Source: Rhyacophila brunnea (Eukaryota > Arthropoda > Insecta > Trichoptera > Rhyacophilidae). Taken from it: 64,000 bases of DNA. Shown piece by piece: positions 22,440-34,501 of the stretch. Every line of letters begins with the position of its first letter. Position 1 is the first letter of the stretch. Made by a program: the position numbers and the translations under genes. The notes under the pieces are model-generated. The model was not told where the DNA came from. It searched no databases and saw nothing but the letters and a program-made list of their open reading frames with translations. The DNA lies in assembly GCA_022495005.1 (NCBI GenBank), contig JAGYXB010001997.1, positions 1,922,001 through 1,986,000 on the forward strand, written 5' to 3'.

Positions 22440-23531
22440 TATGTACTGAATAACAATGGGTATTATATAATTAGTTATAGTGAATATTTAAATATGAAAT
22501 TGAAAAGTTATTTACTTCCAATTGGCGTATTTTTTATTGGTGGAAATATCACTGAAATTAATAAAATGTAATATGTGTAATAAATCGGTCGTTTGTTTAA
22601 AAACATTATAGTTTGTACAAAGGGTTGTATCTTAGGATGGTTTTATATTGGGACACTTGCTCTAGAAATTAAACCACTATAGTGGCGAGGCGACAGTAGA
22701 AAATACACATTATGTTGAAAACTATGTTCTCTATTTGTTCATCGAGCCATTTTAGTTTCAGTTATTTTTTGAAGTTACTTTTATGCTACCTTAAAAACAA
22801 AATTTAGCTATCAATTCTGAAACGTATAAAAACAAGGTAAGCATAATTAATTATTGATATGTTCTTATATAGTAGTGTTGCAGCATTGTTTAAGTAAACA
22901 ATCTATCAAATAATAAAAAATATATATCTATATTGCTTAGAAAATTTATGTAGGTTAAAACATTAGAATAAATTAATTTAGGTATGTACCATTTGATTCT
23001 ATTTAATAATTAAGAATTAACAGCAAGTAAACGGTATCATAATAATTTTCTAACCAATGAATTTTTTCTACCTATTTAGTATACGTATGTCTTATTATTT
23101 GAACGAACACACGTCAATAACAACGTAGGGTGAAAAACCTGTTTTCACCCCCTAATAAAATAAGTCAAATAAGTATCAAATTTCACCACGTTGAGTATCA
23201 CACCATAGCCATACTATTCACACAGCGAAGTGCGGAGTAAAAGTTTAGTTTTGTTTAGTTGTAGTAACATTAAACTAATATAATTTGACTCGATGGTTGA
23301 TGATAAGACGGGTATAGTTGTATGTCAGGTAATGTTTACTAAATATCTCAGGAAAACCTGCCACGGCTCGGTCTAGTCGAAGCCTTAAAAATGACAAACC
23401 GTTGACATTATAAATAGAGGGGATTTTTGAAAATCAATAAAACTACCGCTCGCCATTTTTTTACAAACCTTATATTATTCACTTCACTTGAGTTATATAT
23501 TATTATGTATATAAATGAATTAATATTATTT
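22440..23531. other. Unique AT-rich DNA
   Basis: No gene, RNA gene or terminal repeat is recognised. A short dyad GGGTGAAAAACCTGTTTTCACCC is centred at about 23140. Confidence 0.45.
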
Positions 23532-23539
23532 TTGCATAC

Positions 23540-24389
23540 CAGTGGCGAAGGGTGGAGGTAAGCTGTTAGGATCCGACATAAATAGTGCACACTAAACTTT
23601 GTCACGAAGAGACGTTTTACGTGGCTGGGCATGTGTTCCGGATGCCGCCAGAGAGTGCAACACTTCGTACCCTTGTGGCACAACCTCAAGGGTTCCGTCG
23701 TCGTGGGCGGCCTTCCCACACCTTAAAAAGCGATCTACGCGCTGGAGGTCTGGGATGGCAGGAGGCACAAGAGTTGGTGATGGATCGAGGGAAATGGCGC
23801 GAACTCGTGCTTGCCCTATGCCCCAATGCTGGGTCGTGACAGGGTGAAAGAAGAAGAAGAAGAGACTTTTTCAGTCATACGTACTTGTTTCCACTAAACT
23901 AAGACTACAATTTACATATGATGTTGATTAGTATTTAAACTTCAATTAAACCGTGCGAAACCAAGCCATAATAGATAATAGTCAAAAAAATGTTCGTTTA
24001 TCTATAAAATATCTAAAAATATTCCATTAAATCATACATAATTTTGGATATTTTAAAGATAAAATAATATTTTTATCTATTATGGTTTGATTCAGGCAGG
24101 GCTTAATGAATTAAAAAAAAAATAACCAACACCATGTGTAATATTATGTATTCTTAATTCAACGAAAACAAATAAGTATGAATGAAAAAGTGTGCACTAT
24201 TTTGTCCGATCGTCCATAACATACCATTATAATTTGGCTTAGGGAGGGTTTAATTAATTTTTAAAAGTAACACAATCTGTAAATTATAGTGTTAGTTCAA
24301 TAAAAACAAATACCTACGTATGACTGACAAAGATTAACGTGCACTATTTTTATCGGAAATTAACAGCCTCCCTCCACCCTTCGCAACTG
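23540..24389. mobile_element. hAT-type MITE family 1 with nested RTE fragment
   Basis: It runs from CAGTGGCGAAGGGTGGAGGT to CCTCCACCCTTCGCAACTG. The flanks are TTGCATAC (23532-23539) and TTGTATAC (24390-24397), an 8-bp duplication with one change. Both long arms are present. An RTE 3' end is inserted at 23605. Confidence 0.9.
23605..23864 (+). pseudogene. RTE group D-like 3' end nested in a hAT MITE
   Basis: The plus strand from 23585 to 23839 gives VAGHVFRMPPESATLRTLVA, QPQGFRRRGRPSHTL, AGGLGWQEAQELVMDRGKWR and ELVLALCPNAGS before a stop. This is the last 75 or so residues of an RTE-like RT. A GAAGAAGAAGAAG tail follows. The flanks ACTTTGTCA (23596-23604) and ACTTTTTCA (23865-23873) form a probable 9-bp target duplication inside the MITE arm. 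It is severely 5'-truncated. Confidence 0.88.
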
Positions 24390-24397
24390 TTGTATAC

Positions 24398-25064
24398 GTA
24401 CATGTGTTTTGTCGATTCGACACAGTATAACGAGCGGAAATTTTCTTTGGCGCAGATGTCGCAATCGATTCGTCAAAAGATTTAAAAGGGGGCCTCAAAA
24501 CAGTTCAACTTAGTCATACAATTATTAAATTATACAGAAATCTAGACACCTAGCATCCATTGTCTGTGTCATTGGTTTCGAATAAGTCTATCTCTTCATT
24601 GTATATATCTGTCTACGTTTTACTACAGTATTTCACAAAGACGAAGTCACTGGCGATATCTATTGAGCAATATCGGCAATGTATAGTCACGTTTTTTACC
24701 GATTCATATTACAATAACAAATTGTCATTGATAGATAGGTCACATCGATAAACAAGTTCCGTTTCAACACCGACCAAACATATAGAACTAAATTGGCCAT
24801 TATAATGTTTGAAAGAAAAATGACATCTTATGATCGTTATTCTTGATATATATTAGAAAATATGAATACCTAGTCATATATGAGAAAATGATAACGGGTA
24901 TTTTACGATGTATATTTTGCATGTAACTATTTCAAATTCAAAACGCATTATTCTGATATCCACCATTTTAATACAAGATTAAGAAAAACAAAGGAACGTC
25001 CTATCTCCTGTCATCTACGTACAGACTGCAATTATATAACAATTTATTTTCTAATGCCAGAAAA
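24398..25064. other. Unique AT-rich DNA
   Basis: Nothing recognised. A 63-residue frame at 24560-24751 has no motif. Confidence 0.45.
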
Positions 25065-25560
25065 TGTCATTTTACCACGTTTTTATTAGCTCGTATTCTT
25101 GTTTGTCACGTACAATTTTTTTCTTGTTTGACCAATATTTGTATTGGACTTCCCGACTAGCTAGACATTTGTAACTTTTAGAATATATCAGAACACGACG
25201 ACAATGCATTCTTTTAATACTTCTAGCCATCTTTAAGCAGAATTTAATTCATTTTCAGTTAATTCTGTTTTGTATGGAAAGTTATTTCAGAAAAATCCGT
25301 AAAAAGTAAAAGACTATTATTGGTTGCTAAGAGGTGGTCCTAGCAACAAAATTATTAATATATAGGTATGTGCGTTACTATGGAAATCAAAATGAAACGT
25401 AAAAATGACATTTCAGTAAGTACTTATTCTATATTTGTTTTTTTTTTTATTTACTTCATATCAAGTATAAGTTTGAGCATATTGAGCATAATAATTCAAC
25501 AGAAAATTTAAAAACGTTGTATATAAAAAGTTCTTTTTATCTTGTAATCGTTTATTTATT
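25065..25560 (+). repeat. Left arm of a 500-bp inverted repeat (partner at 45460)
   Basis: The stretch from TCATTTTACCACGTTTTT through GGACTTCCCGACTAGCTAG, AGAATATATCAGAACACGAC and GGTTGCTAAGAGGTGGTCCT to AAAAGTTCTTTTTATCTTGT recurs in reverse complement at 45460-45960. Identity by eye is roughly 80 percent with small gaps. The class is unknown and no coding frame is seen. Confidence 0.8.
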
Positions 25561-26776
25561 GAATGCTATGATTTTTAAAACTTATCAAAACAATCTAGGT
25601 GGCCTGAGAATTTTTTAAATGTTTTTTCTATTATGATAAAATTATCATTCACTTTTTCTTCCAATCTTAGATCTTAGAATTATTCCTTATCTAACAAAAT
25701 TATGTGTGGAGTGGGCAAGTTAAAGGTTGTTATTTTATTTTAAAAATATCTTTTAATATAATTATGTTTATATATTATTCCACGTTTATATAATATTAAA
25801 ACAAAACTTTAAAATCTGTAACAATTTTATTTTTTACTACCAAACAGCAAATATCAAACCACACCATATTTTCTCGCATATGGAGCAGTTACGGGTAGCT
25901 AGTATATTATCATTTTATTATAATTTTGTCTTCTTCAAGAGTGTCGGATTCTTCTACTATGATTTTAAATTGCAATGATTTTGAAATTTTAACATTTTTG
26001 TGATTCTTTGAATAGAGAAGGGTGGAAAGGCTTGGTCGCTCAAAATGACAAAATTTCAAGAAATGAAAATATAATTAATATTAAATTCTACAGGTTTTTA
26101 AAAGGTTTGTCGATAGCTATTTCGGTTGTAACACCATTATCAAGACTATTCAGATAGGCAGTTTGCCTTTGCTTAAATACTATACGTATATAGATAGAGA
26201 CAGAATACATTTTCTTATTCGTTCCAGCAATATTATGAATTTGTACACTTATTATTAATTGTAATATTATTAATACTTTGAAAACCCTAAGTGGGGGGTT
26301 TTTTTTTTAAATGTATATCAAAATTTACAAAATTTATCAAAATTACAGTGTTTGAGTACTTTGGTTATTTATTGACATTATTAATCAATTAAAATCTTAT
26401 TAGTATAATTGTCTTAATCGTGTGTTTAAATTATATTTAATAGTGGCGACGAATGTATTACCAAATTTTCATTAATTATGTGATTACTTTTGGATAATTC
26501 GCGATTAATTTCCAACTGTTCGAGTAAATTTATTTTTAGACCTTTATTACATATATGCAAACATTCCGGCGTTATATTATTAACAAAATTTCAAGTTAAT
26601 TACGATCCTCAGTCATGATCAAGCGACCAAAAAAGTAGAGATATTTATCTGCTAAGCCGAAAAAGATTACCCTATACCTCATACCATAATAAAACGTAAA
26701 AAGTATAAAAAACGTACTTATATATTTGTTAAAATTCAAACGATAGGTCATATTATATTGAATATTGTGGTTTATG
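25561..26776. other. Unique AT-rich DNA
   Basis: No gene or repeat recognised. A small dyad AAAACCC...GGGTTTTT lies at 26282-26306. Confidence 0.45.
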
Positions 26777-26985
26777 TAGGGCTGACAAAGAAGGATCGAT
26801 ATTTTTGACCGATACTTTGAAACTTTGGTATGTCTACCTTTTCATCATAGCAATACCGATTTTTTCAGAAATAAATCCCTCACAGACGAGCTTGAGTTAA
26901 CAGAGATAATGTTTGACCAATATTTTCTTTCGATACAATACCGATACTAGATATTGATGCTTTTGCTTTCGATTTGACTGCCCTA
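26777..26985. mobile_element. Possible 209-bp hAT MITE
   Basis: The ends TAGGGCTGACAAA and, inverted, TAGGGCAGTCAAA are a 13-bp terminal repeat with two or three differences. The flanks GGTTTATG (26769-26776) and AGTGTATG (26986-26993) agree at six of eight bases. The interior repeats CGATA...ACCGATAC words in both orientations. Small and worn. Confidence 0.5.
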
Positions 26986-27139
26986 AGTGTATGTAAATTT
27001 TTCAAAAAATGAGTGCGTATCTGTACTTAATAATTAGATATTTCAATGTCACATTATCTTTTGAGTCTAATCATAACATACACCTGAAATTCCATAGAAT
27101 GTCTTAAATTGTGTTTTCCCAAAACTGCTTTTTTACACA

Positions 27140-27988
27140 CATCATCAGCGCATCTATCATCAGCGGCGGCTATCGAGGTTATTTATTGAGGTATTATAAT
27201 TGTTACAATAAGTTAGCAGTCTAAAGTGTCAAAACTGTCGATATCGTACTAAAAGTTAACACAGCTGTAGCGGTCAATGACTTCGGGCTTTGTCAGCATT
27301 ATTTAGATTTAGAGTATTTAGACAGTGTAAGAATAATTAGCAAGTCATTCAAACTATCGCACAATCGTCGCATCTACAACCAGCATAGTACGCGTGACAT
27401 TATTCAATGGGATAGAAACGTTCGAAGTGCAATAATGCAGAGGCCAGCAGATTTCTCAACTGCAAACTTCATCAAGAATGACTGGCAATTTACTTAATAT
27501 TCATGTATATAATTAGCATGTTATAGTTCATGAGTTGGTCAGTCTAAATACCTATTAGTATCAATCTTAATCTTAGTCCGATCAGTAAGCTTCGTGTAAG
27601 TCGTTCCGCACAGTATTCTATTCCACCAAGCTCGGACCTCGGAACAGTATCATAAGTATTGTAACATAACGCTATTGTAACATACTCTTGTACGACTGTT
27701 TACGCTGAAAATAAAACTCGCTCATCGATTCATCGGAGCAACCACCAAATCTCGACTTCTCGTTTCTCCTCCATACGACTCTCCATCTACACCTCATGGT
27801 CATTCCCAATCACAGCGGTCTCATCCCTCAACGAGACTCGCAAAACAGTCAAGAGAGGTGCTGTTAAAACATAGCACCTTTTGACAGTTCAGATGGTTAA
27901 CTTATTGTTACAATTAACCGCCTCAATAGATAAATATGATAAACTACCCTCGATAACCGCCGATAGCAGTATTGTGTATAGAATAGAT
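27140..27988. mobile_element. MITE family 2 (GCGCATCTAT ends) split by an LTR-like insertion
   Basis: Left arm GCGCATCTATCATCAGCGG... and right arm ...GTGTATAGAATAGATG are inverted repeats of roughly 110 bp. They share GGCTATCGAGG, TTATTTATTGAGG and TTGTTACAATAAGTTA. The LTR-like repeat is inserted at 27266. The uninterrupted order of the flanks, GTTAACACAGCCAAGAGAGG, is seen inverted at about 56860. Related copies are at 53591-53876 and 56823-57000. Confidence 0.75.
27266..27845 (+). mobile_element. Second copy of the solo-LTR-like repeat
   Basis: Matches 1197-1681 throughout and is about 95 bp longer. It is flanked by ACAGC on the left and ACAGT on the right, a 5-bp duplication with one change. 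AAAATAAAACTC near 27711 could be the polyadenylation signal. Confidence 0.65.
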
Positions 27989-29102
27989 GGACTGGAGAGT
28001 TTTATGTCAAATATAATAATTTTTATTTGTTTTTTAATCATAATATTATTAGGTACCTACTTACATAAAAATTTCGGTTAAAATCAAGCTTTTGAGAAGG
28101 TTAGTTTTTACAATCATAATTGATTAATTTTATTATTTAATTTGTGGCTGTGGATATATTGGTAAGCTGTGTTCGATTATTTATCTTTATTTTTGGGATT
28201 ACACTTATCTGTGATCATTAAATTTTATAAGTAGTCATGCTTGTCGATTTTCATAAATACAGTAATACCCCGACATACGTATATTCATATATGCGCAGTC
28301 TGTAATTAAAATGTTTTAAATAATTACCCAGCAATAAAAGTAGTAACTTCTAAATGCAATAATAATTGTTACTCGATACAAATAAACTGTTATGAATAAC
28401 AAATCTTCAACCTGTCAGATCTGTTGACCGGTCCATATGTCTATTTGGTGGTGAATATTTAGTGATTACCTCATCTAAGATGCTAAGTACATCTTTTGAA
28501 ATGTATATGGAAACATAAGAGTTATTCAGTTGTTTCGTTCATCGAGCAAACGTCAATTTTAACAAGTGCGTTGGAGCAATGGGGTTTAACCCGGACCAGC
28601 GAAAATTTGTTGAGCTCCACACTCCGGATGTTTTTTTTTTATTAATAAATTTTTGTCCTGAAATCTAATGAAAATATTATATTTGACACTTTGCAACACT
28701 GGAACTATTTGCAATACGGCAACGCTGCCGAGTGATAAATAACCTCACTTTTTTGACAGAAGAGGCATATAATGAAAGATGATTTGCTGTTGGAAATCTT
28801 AGCGAAATGAGAGCGAAGCAAGTCAAAAAATGGTTCGCTCCAACCCTCTGAATTTTAATACATTAAAAATGCGGCATCATACAGGGAGCAAGAGGATCTT
28901 TTCACTTAGGAACATCGACCACTTTACATTTGCTTCCTTTATATTTATTGTACATTTTCTACAATTTTTATTGCCCCTTTCTCTCATGAGCATATTTATT
29001 AATTAAACTTAGTTATCTTAGTCAAAGCACATTTAAACGCGTGGCGACCTCCGTAATGGGTGACTACTTCAGATATAATATTTGAAAAACACCGATTTTC
29101 AC
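27989..29102. other. Unique AT-rich DNA
   Basis: No gene recognised. A slightly GC-richer patch lies at 28560-28620 but gives no coherent peptide. Confidence 0.4.
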
Positions 29103-29619
29103 CACGTCGTCGCTATAGGATTTGTTTCCCGAATAGACCAAATGTCAATTTTTCAGGAGACGAAAAACAAATTTCATTGTCGTATATTGAAATATCAGTA
29201 GATGTATCAATCATTCTTTCTACACTGTATGATTGCAACATTATCTAAGAATAGATTCCAAGAATAATATACTGGTATAAATCAGTAAATGCACAGAAAA
29301 TGCGTTTTATTTACAAGTACTCGTTGTGGATATTCGGGAAATTTTTAGCGCTCTCTCAGAATAATGGATATTCGGGACAAAACATGGACGTTCGGGACTT
29401 AAGACCGTAGCGTATTGCTGCACGGCCCACGGATTACTGAGTGGTTAAAAAGTACGCACCTCAAATGTTATATTTATTTACACGATAATTGGTAATGATT
29501 ACTTTTACTATTTAAATGCCTAATGATCGTAATAACCCAAGTTCGTAGGTAATAATAACATGCGGCATTCGCTTTTTTCGGTTTTTTTCGTAATAAGTAA
29601 TAAAATAGTTTTTAATAAT

Positions 29620-30010
29620 CTTTTTTTTTATTCAACGAATAATTCACAAGATTTAAGAATGTACCATTCTAATTATTGAACATACATAATTTTGAAAATC
29701 ACTTCTGAGAAAATATATTAAAACCAATAGAAAAAATCTTTTTGAAAAAAGTAAGACACCCGGCAGGAATCGTCCCTGCATCTCCTGGGTTTACGACCAA
29801 GTCCACGAATTATCCACTATGCTACGAGGTGACATACTTATGACGACAAACTTTAACTATTGGCCTGTTAATACCTGCTCATCAGTATTCTTCAAAATCA
29901 AGCGACTATTGGCGATCGGTTTTTGTTTATTAAATAAAAGTAGGTATCTACTACTTTAATTACTAACCGACGTCACGGATTTCTCCAATATTTTATGATG
30001 GTACTTACTC
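29620..30010 (-). mobile_element. tRNA-cassette element, minus-strand copy
   Basis: The arm TTTTTATTCAACGAATAATT...TTCACAAGATTTAAGAATGT, ATAATTTTGAAAATCACTTC and AACCAATAGAAAAAATC precedes the cassette at 29755-29833. Beyond it lie the family linker GCCTGTTAATACCTGCTCAT, TTACTAACCGACGTCACGGA and ACTTGCTAACAATTT. Confidence 0.75.
29755..29833 (-). ncRNA. tRNA-like cassette
   Basis: Minus-strand tRNA-like sequence with GTCACCTCGTAGCATAGTGG at its 5' end and GGGACGATTCC at the box B position, which is worn. It is close to the copy at 22206 but differs in the anticodon region. Confidence 0.45.
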
Positions 30011-31049
30011 GTACTTGCTAACAATTTTATATTAATACTTTTTCAAAAAAAAAAAAAACTATGTATATATATCTGTATATTATTATGCCTATATATTTCT
30101 ATAATTAACAATTAAACTTATTACAAACCACCAAATAAATATTATATATTTACTATTGGAATGACAACACAAAATAATAGCATCTATAAATTAATTACCA
30201 TTGGCTGCTAATATTAGGTAGGTACCAATATCCTAAGTACCAAATACACCAAATAAATAGTTACTAACATACATATTAATTAAATTAAATTAATCAGCGC
30301 ATTCAAAAATAAATCATAGCATCGCCTTTATTTTCATAGAAATACCTAGATTAAAAGTAAAATAAAGACAAACAATGTTTGATTAATAATAATTTGAAAT
30401 AATAATTATTTTTTACGTCATAGTAGTTGCCGGGTCATACTGTAGAATTCATATAACCGTTGGGATTTTGTGTCATTTATCAAAACAAAATGCAGTTATT
30501 TAGGTTAAAATACTCACTTCCATAACTTTACTATAAGTTCAGGGCAAACTGGTGATGTATCAGCTATAAACGATCTCTTCAAATTAGATGAATTCACTAT
30601 TAAAACAATAGTAACTTTAAAAACAATATCAATAAGACGAAATTTGAAAGAGGATTCCAGACGGCCGAAAAATATGAAAGTGGGCGTGATTGTTTTAGAG
30701 CTAGACAGCGTGAATGTGGGAGCGAGATGCACGGCGTCAGCGCGGTTTGATTGGCTAAAAGTCATATTCGGGAAATAAAAACTCAGCCAGAGATTTATTT
30801 CGACCGAAATTAACTTGGATATTCAGGTACGAATAGTTGGACATTCGGGAGAACAACACGGAGTAATTGTAACTTAACATGGCGTATTCGGGTTTTTCAA
30901 AAAAATATCTCTGTTCCTAGATAAAAAAATATTTTTTTTATAAATGATTTCGGTAGAGTTCGATAAAAGAAATTGAACTGCATTAAAATGTCGATTTCGA
31001 CATAAATGGATATTCGGGAAACAAATCCTATAGCGACGACGTGACATTC

Positions 31050-31286
31050 GATTAAGACCGGGTAGAAGCGTCGGCCTATAGTGTCGTGGGTCCCAGGTTC
31101 GAATGCTGGGTCTGACAAATACACAAATTGTTTTTCAATTTGTGTTTGAGTCAGGGTATGGAGCTAATAGGTTGAGCAAGTGGCTGACATCCATTTCTCG
31201 TAAAAAAAATCTGTTAATACAAACCTTCACTCTGTGGAGGCCCATAATATGATCTTATTAGGATCGGACATAGTCGAAAAAAATGG
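31050..31286 (+). mobile_element. SINE-2, third copy
   Basis: Same body as 5208-5460 (GTCAGGGTATGGA, GTTGAGCAAGTGGCTGACAT, TTATTAGGATCGGACAT) and a short A-tail. The tRNA-like head is diverged but keeps CAGGTTCGAATGCTGGGTC. It starts immediately beside the inverted repeat ending at 31043. Confidence 0.8.
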
Positions 31287-32389
31287 TACGAACTGGGTTT
31301 GATGGTTGGTTTTATTATGTTGGACTCTTCTTCTAAGTATAAACTAAAGATGTTGAAGAAACCCTTTTTTCCAAATGCAGCTTTCCATGATTCCCTTGTC
31401 AAAATAGCGTAAGCAAATTTCACTTAGTTTTATGTTATTTTTCTATATTACACAGTCTTCACAGTTTGCATTAATATTTGTATTATTTTTGTTTCAATTA
31501 ACAGGCCATGCGGCCCAATTATAGTAATATAATTTGTAATAGAAGTGAAATAAACACACATCCAAGATTTTTTTAAGAAAATTACATAAATATAATATTG
31601 TGACCTAACCGGGAAACGACCCCCGAGTCAGCTCCTGGATAAAAAACAGAGCCTTACAGACTGGACTACGAAAGTCGCATCTATATGGGCGAAGGTTTTC
31701 TTCCATATCTTTGCTAATAACTTACATTTAATTTTACTTAAAATGTATTTTCACAATAAAAACGTTACCACTCTCCCATAAGAATTACTTCTTTGTTGAC
31801 CGAGCTGACCGTCAAAAAACTAATAATCTTATTTTGTTATCGGCTTCTATGACCTCTTATATCTCGACTTACGTCGCCTACTGTAAAATCACATTCGACG
31901 TAACTTCGGGGTATTACTGTAGGTAAGTATATATTAATTACCTTTTACTCTTCAGGGCTTATGAATACCGCTTTTTGGCAAACGAAAATACCGGTACAGA
32001 TTATTATAATAATAATTGTTATACCACCCATAGGTTCGATGTTCTCCAATAACTTCAAAACTAAAACTTTTTAGTTGTTTCAAAGGTTTATTACGAGATG
32101 GCGTCACGATTCATTAAATAAAGTCACCGGTAGTCAGTATCATTCTTCAAATGACTTCTATCAATCAAAATTTAGTCAGATTCAATGTGTAGTCAATGTT
32201 TGATTTGATAACCGCCTGAATCATACATTTTCACATTTGCCGCAGCAATGGAATCATATTTAAAGAACGAGGAAATTAACTAATAACATTATAATCATAC
32301 CACCCCACTAAGCACTTCTTAAATATCGGTTTTAATATTGATTACCAGTTTTTTTGGTTTGAATCAAGGTACTAATAATAACATTTTAA
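31287..32389. other. Unique AT-rich DNA with a weak tRNA-like patch
   Basis: A patch at 31605-31675, read on the minus strand, has CAGTCTGTAAGGCTCTG and GGGTCGTTTCCCGG, loosely like boxes A and B of a tRNA-derived SINE. Otherwise nothing is recognised. Confidence 0.3.
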
Positions 32390-32397
32390 CTCCTACC

Positions 32398-32597
32398 CAG
32401 TGATGCCAACCGTACTATAAGTATAGTACAATAATGCGAAAAAAGGAAAATACCATAGTTTTACGCCAAATATACCAAAATACTATAATTTTAAAGGAGT
32501 CGAGACGAAAAATGTTCTTGTACCAAATATTTTTCAGAAATACTATAATTTTTACGCCTTTGTACTATAATCAGCATAGAAAAAGATGGCAACACTG
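32398..32597. mobile_element. 200-bp hAT MITE (CAGTG-TTGCCA ends)
   Basis: The ends are CAGTGATGCCAAC and, inverted, CAGTGTTGCCATC. The flanks are CTCCTACC (32390-32397) and CTCCCACC (32598-32605), an 8-bp duplication with one change. The interior repeats TACTATAA words. No coding capacity. Confidence 0.82.
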
Positions 32598-32654
32598 CTC
32601 CCACCCAACTTCAGGATCGCTCAAAATTTTCTTCTTAATCTTCTTGCACTTTCT

Positions 32655-32740
32655 AACATTTTTTTATTCAACGAATAATTTACAAGATTTAAGAATGTGG
32701 CATTTTTTATTGAACATACACAATTTTGGAAACCGTTAAT
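32655..32740 (-). repeat. Arm fragment of the tRNA-cassette element
   Basis: TTTTTTTATTCAACGAATAA through ACAAGATTTAAGAATGTGGC to ATTGAACATACACAATTTTG matches the arm at 29620. The rest of the element is missing. Confidence 0.7.
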
Positions 32741-33545
32741 GGCAAATGAGAGTTTAAATATAAATATAATATTTTGCATCGTAGTTCCATTACACCAAGG
32801 TAATCTTTGTTTAACCATCTTCCACCCTAAACAGTTTAACACTCGCACTATTCACGAAGGTTCTTCAACCACAAATTGCTGCATCGTCCTTTGCCGTCAA
32901 TCTTTCCTAGGATAATCAATCAAAGTACCAAGGTTTTCTGGTTACTAGGCATAATAAATAATATATTATAATAAGATACCGAAATACCGGAATTATGATT
33001 TCGCTCTTGACTCACAGCCCTTGCCCCTGACTATTGATTATCTGCCTAAATTTATGGTTTTATCGTTGGTAATAAACTAGGATTAAAGTTTTCTTCTCGT
33101 ATCATGATGACTTGATATTATTCTTAGCTATGGAAAAGTGTATCATAAAATAAGTTCGTGCTTAGCAATAAATGGCTACTGAGTTACTACTTTTATGACA
33201 GGTATGACACACGCTGGCACGATGATTAAGTGACAGCAGCTAACTATTATTTCCAAAAAAAGTTTTTTTTAATTTATCATGTTATGGATTAATATCAATG
33301 TAGGTAGATATTTGTTCATTGGTTGGAAGCATGATATTTAAAACAGAAGAATATAATAATACATAGAGTCTATCTATAAGAATAATAACACTGAAATGGT
33401 TGTCTATGAATTCGAAATATTTGCTTTTTAATTATTGTATTGACCATTTTTATGGTAGGTATGATAGCACAAATTGCACGATGTCATAAAATTTAACTAG
33501 TAATCTCTCCTTTAGCGCTGTGAAACACAAATTCATAATAATTAT
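32741..33545. other. Unique AT-rich DNA
   Basis: No gene or repeat recognised. Confidence 0.4.
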
Positions 33546-33547
33546 TT

Positions 33548-34015
33548 TAAATAGTCATCATCAGACGGGGTCGATTTACTGCTGGATTAGTACTTCCCCT
33601 GGCTCCCTAAACTCTTGTCGGTCCCTAGTTGTTCGCTGCCACGTACATCCACCGAACTTTATGAGTTCGTCTATCCAGCGGATTTTAAGGCATCCCTGTG
33701 GGCGCCTCTTGGGTACCACTGCATGTGGGAATTATCCACCGGTTATTCACTCACCGAGCGGTATGGCCAGCCCATTGCCATTTCATCTACTTAGCGATTT
33801 CTATCACATAGCGTACTTTTGTCTGATTCTTAACCCTTGATTTCTTTTGGAAATAAGGTAATATTATTTTCTTTTGTGATCTTTACGCGTTATGCCCAAC
33901 ATGCACATTTCCATGCCACATTGTGCTGCTCGTAATTTTTGGATTTCACTTACATTAAGAGTCCATGTTTCACATGCATACATGAGCGTTGATACCACAC
34001 ATTGATCGAAAACTG
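33548..34015 (-). pseudogene. RTE-type retrotransposon 3' end, group A variant
   Basis: The minus-strand sequence is recognisably the group A RT C-terminus: the WIDELIKFGG-like region opposite 33645-33690, the GHTAR-like region near 33760, the MLGITRKDHK-like region near 33890, and THETWTL-type sequence near 33965. Many stops and gaps are present, including an insertion of TTGGAAATAAGG-type sequence near 33850. It is more diverged than the other group A copies and may be a separate subfamily. Confidence 0.7.
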
Positions 34016-34493
34016 AATGTGTAAACTTTACATAATGTAATAATCATAACAAATTACAAATTCAACGCATTCATAATATTTAGATAAAAAACCTATGATT
34101 AAAAAAGTACATGGTATAGAAGCACACCATGTGAACTAGGTACAGCCTATTTTAAAAACTTATAAAATCGAAACTCGCCTCACGTAAATGGAATACTTAT
34201 ATCAATATCCGAAGCGTTTTGCTTGCACACAGTTATTGTCCTCCTAATTGGCATTACCAATGGTAGGTAATGCGAATGTAATGGCTTCCCATGACTATAT
34301 TTTCTGTTATATCAATAATAAAATCGAAGTATCTGTCGGGTTGTTCATTTGTTCCGTTATAACTAAAAAACTACTAAACCACTATTCCAAAACTTATACA
34401 ACTTCTTGGCTACATTATTGGTATCAATTGAATTATGTTTTTATGGGGTTCCAAACATAGGTTAAAAAAAACCTTTTTCTCAATGACTCCATC
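34016..34493. other. Unique AT-rich DNA
   Basis: Nothing recognised. A 70-residue frame at 34248-34460 has no motif. Confidence 0.4.
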
Positions 34494-34501
34494 ATCTAAA
34501 A

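Larger units (their letters stand above)
29103..31043. mobile_element. Large element bounded by a 32-bp inverted repeat, with TATTCGGGA motifs
   Basis: The ends CACGTCGTCGCTATAGGATT (29103) and, inverted, the same sequence at 31043 continue to GTTTCCCGAATA, giving about 32 bp of perfect terminal repeat. Next to both ends lie repeated copies of TATTCGGGA and variants: 29127 (inverted), 29331, 29369, 29391, 30765, 30843, 30885, 31011. Clustered short repeats near the ends resemble transposase-binding sites of some DNA transposons. No transposase frame is seen. The middle carries a tRNA-cassette element at 29620-29970. The target duplication was not identified. Confidence 0.65.
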
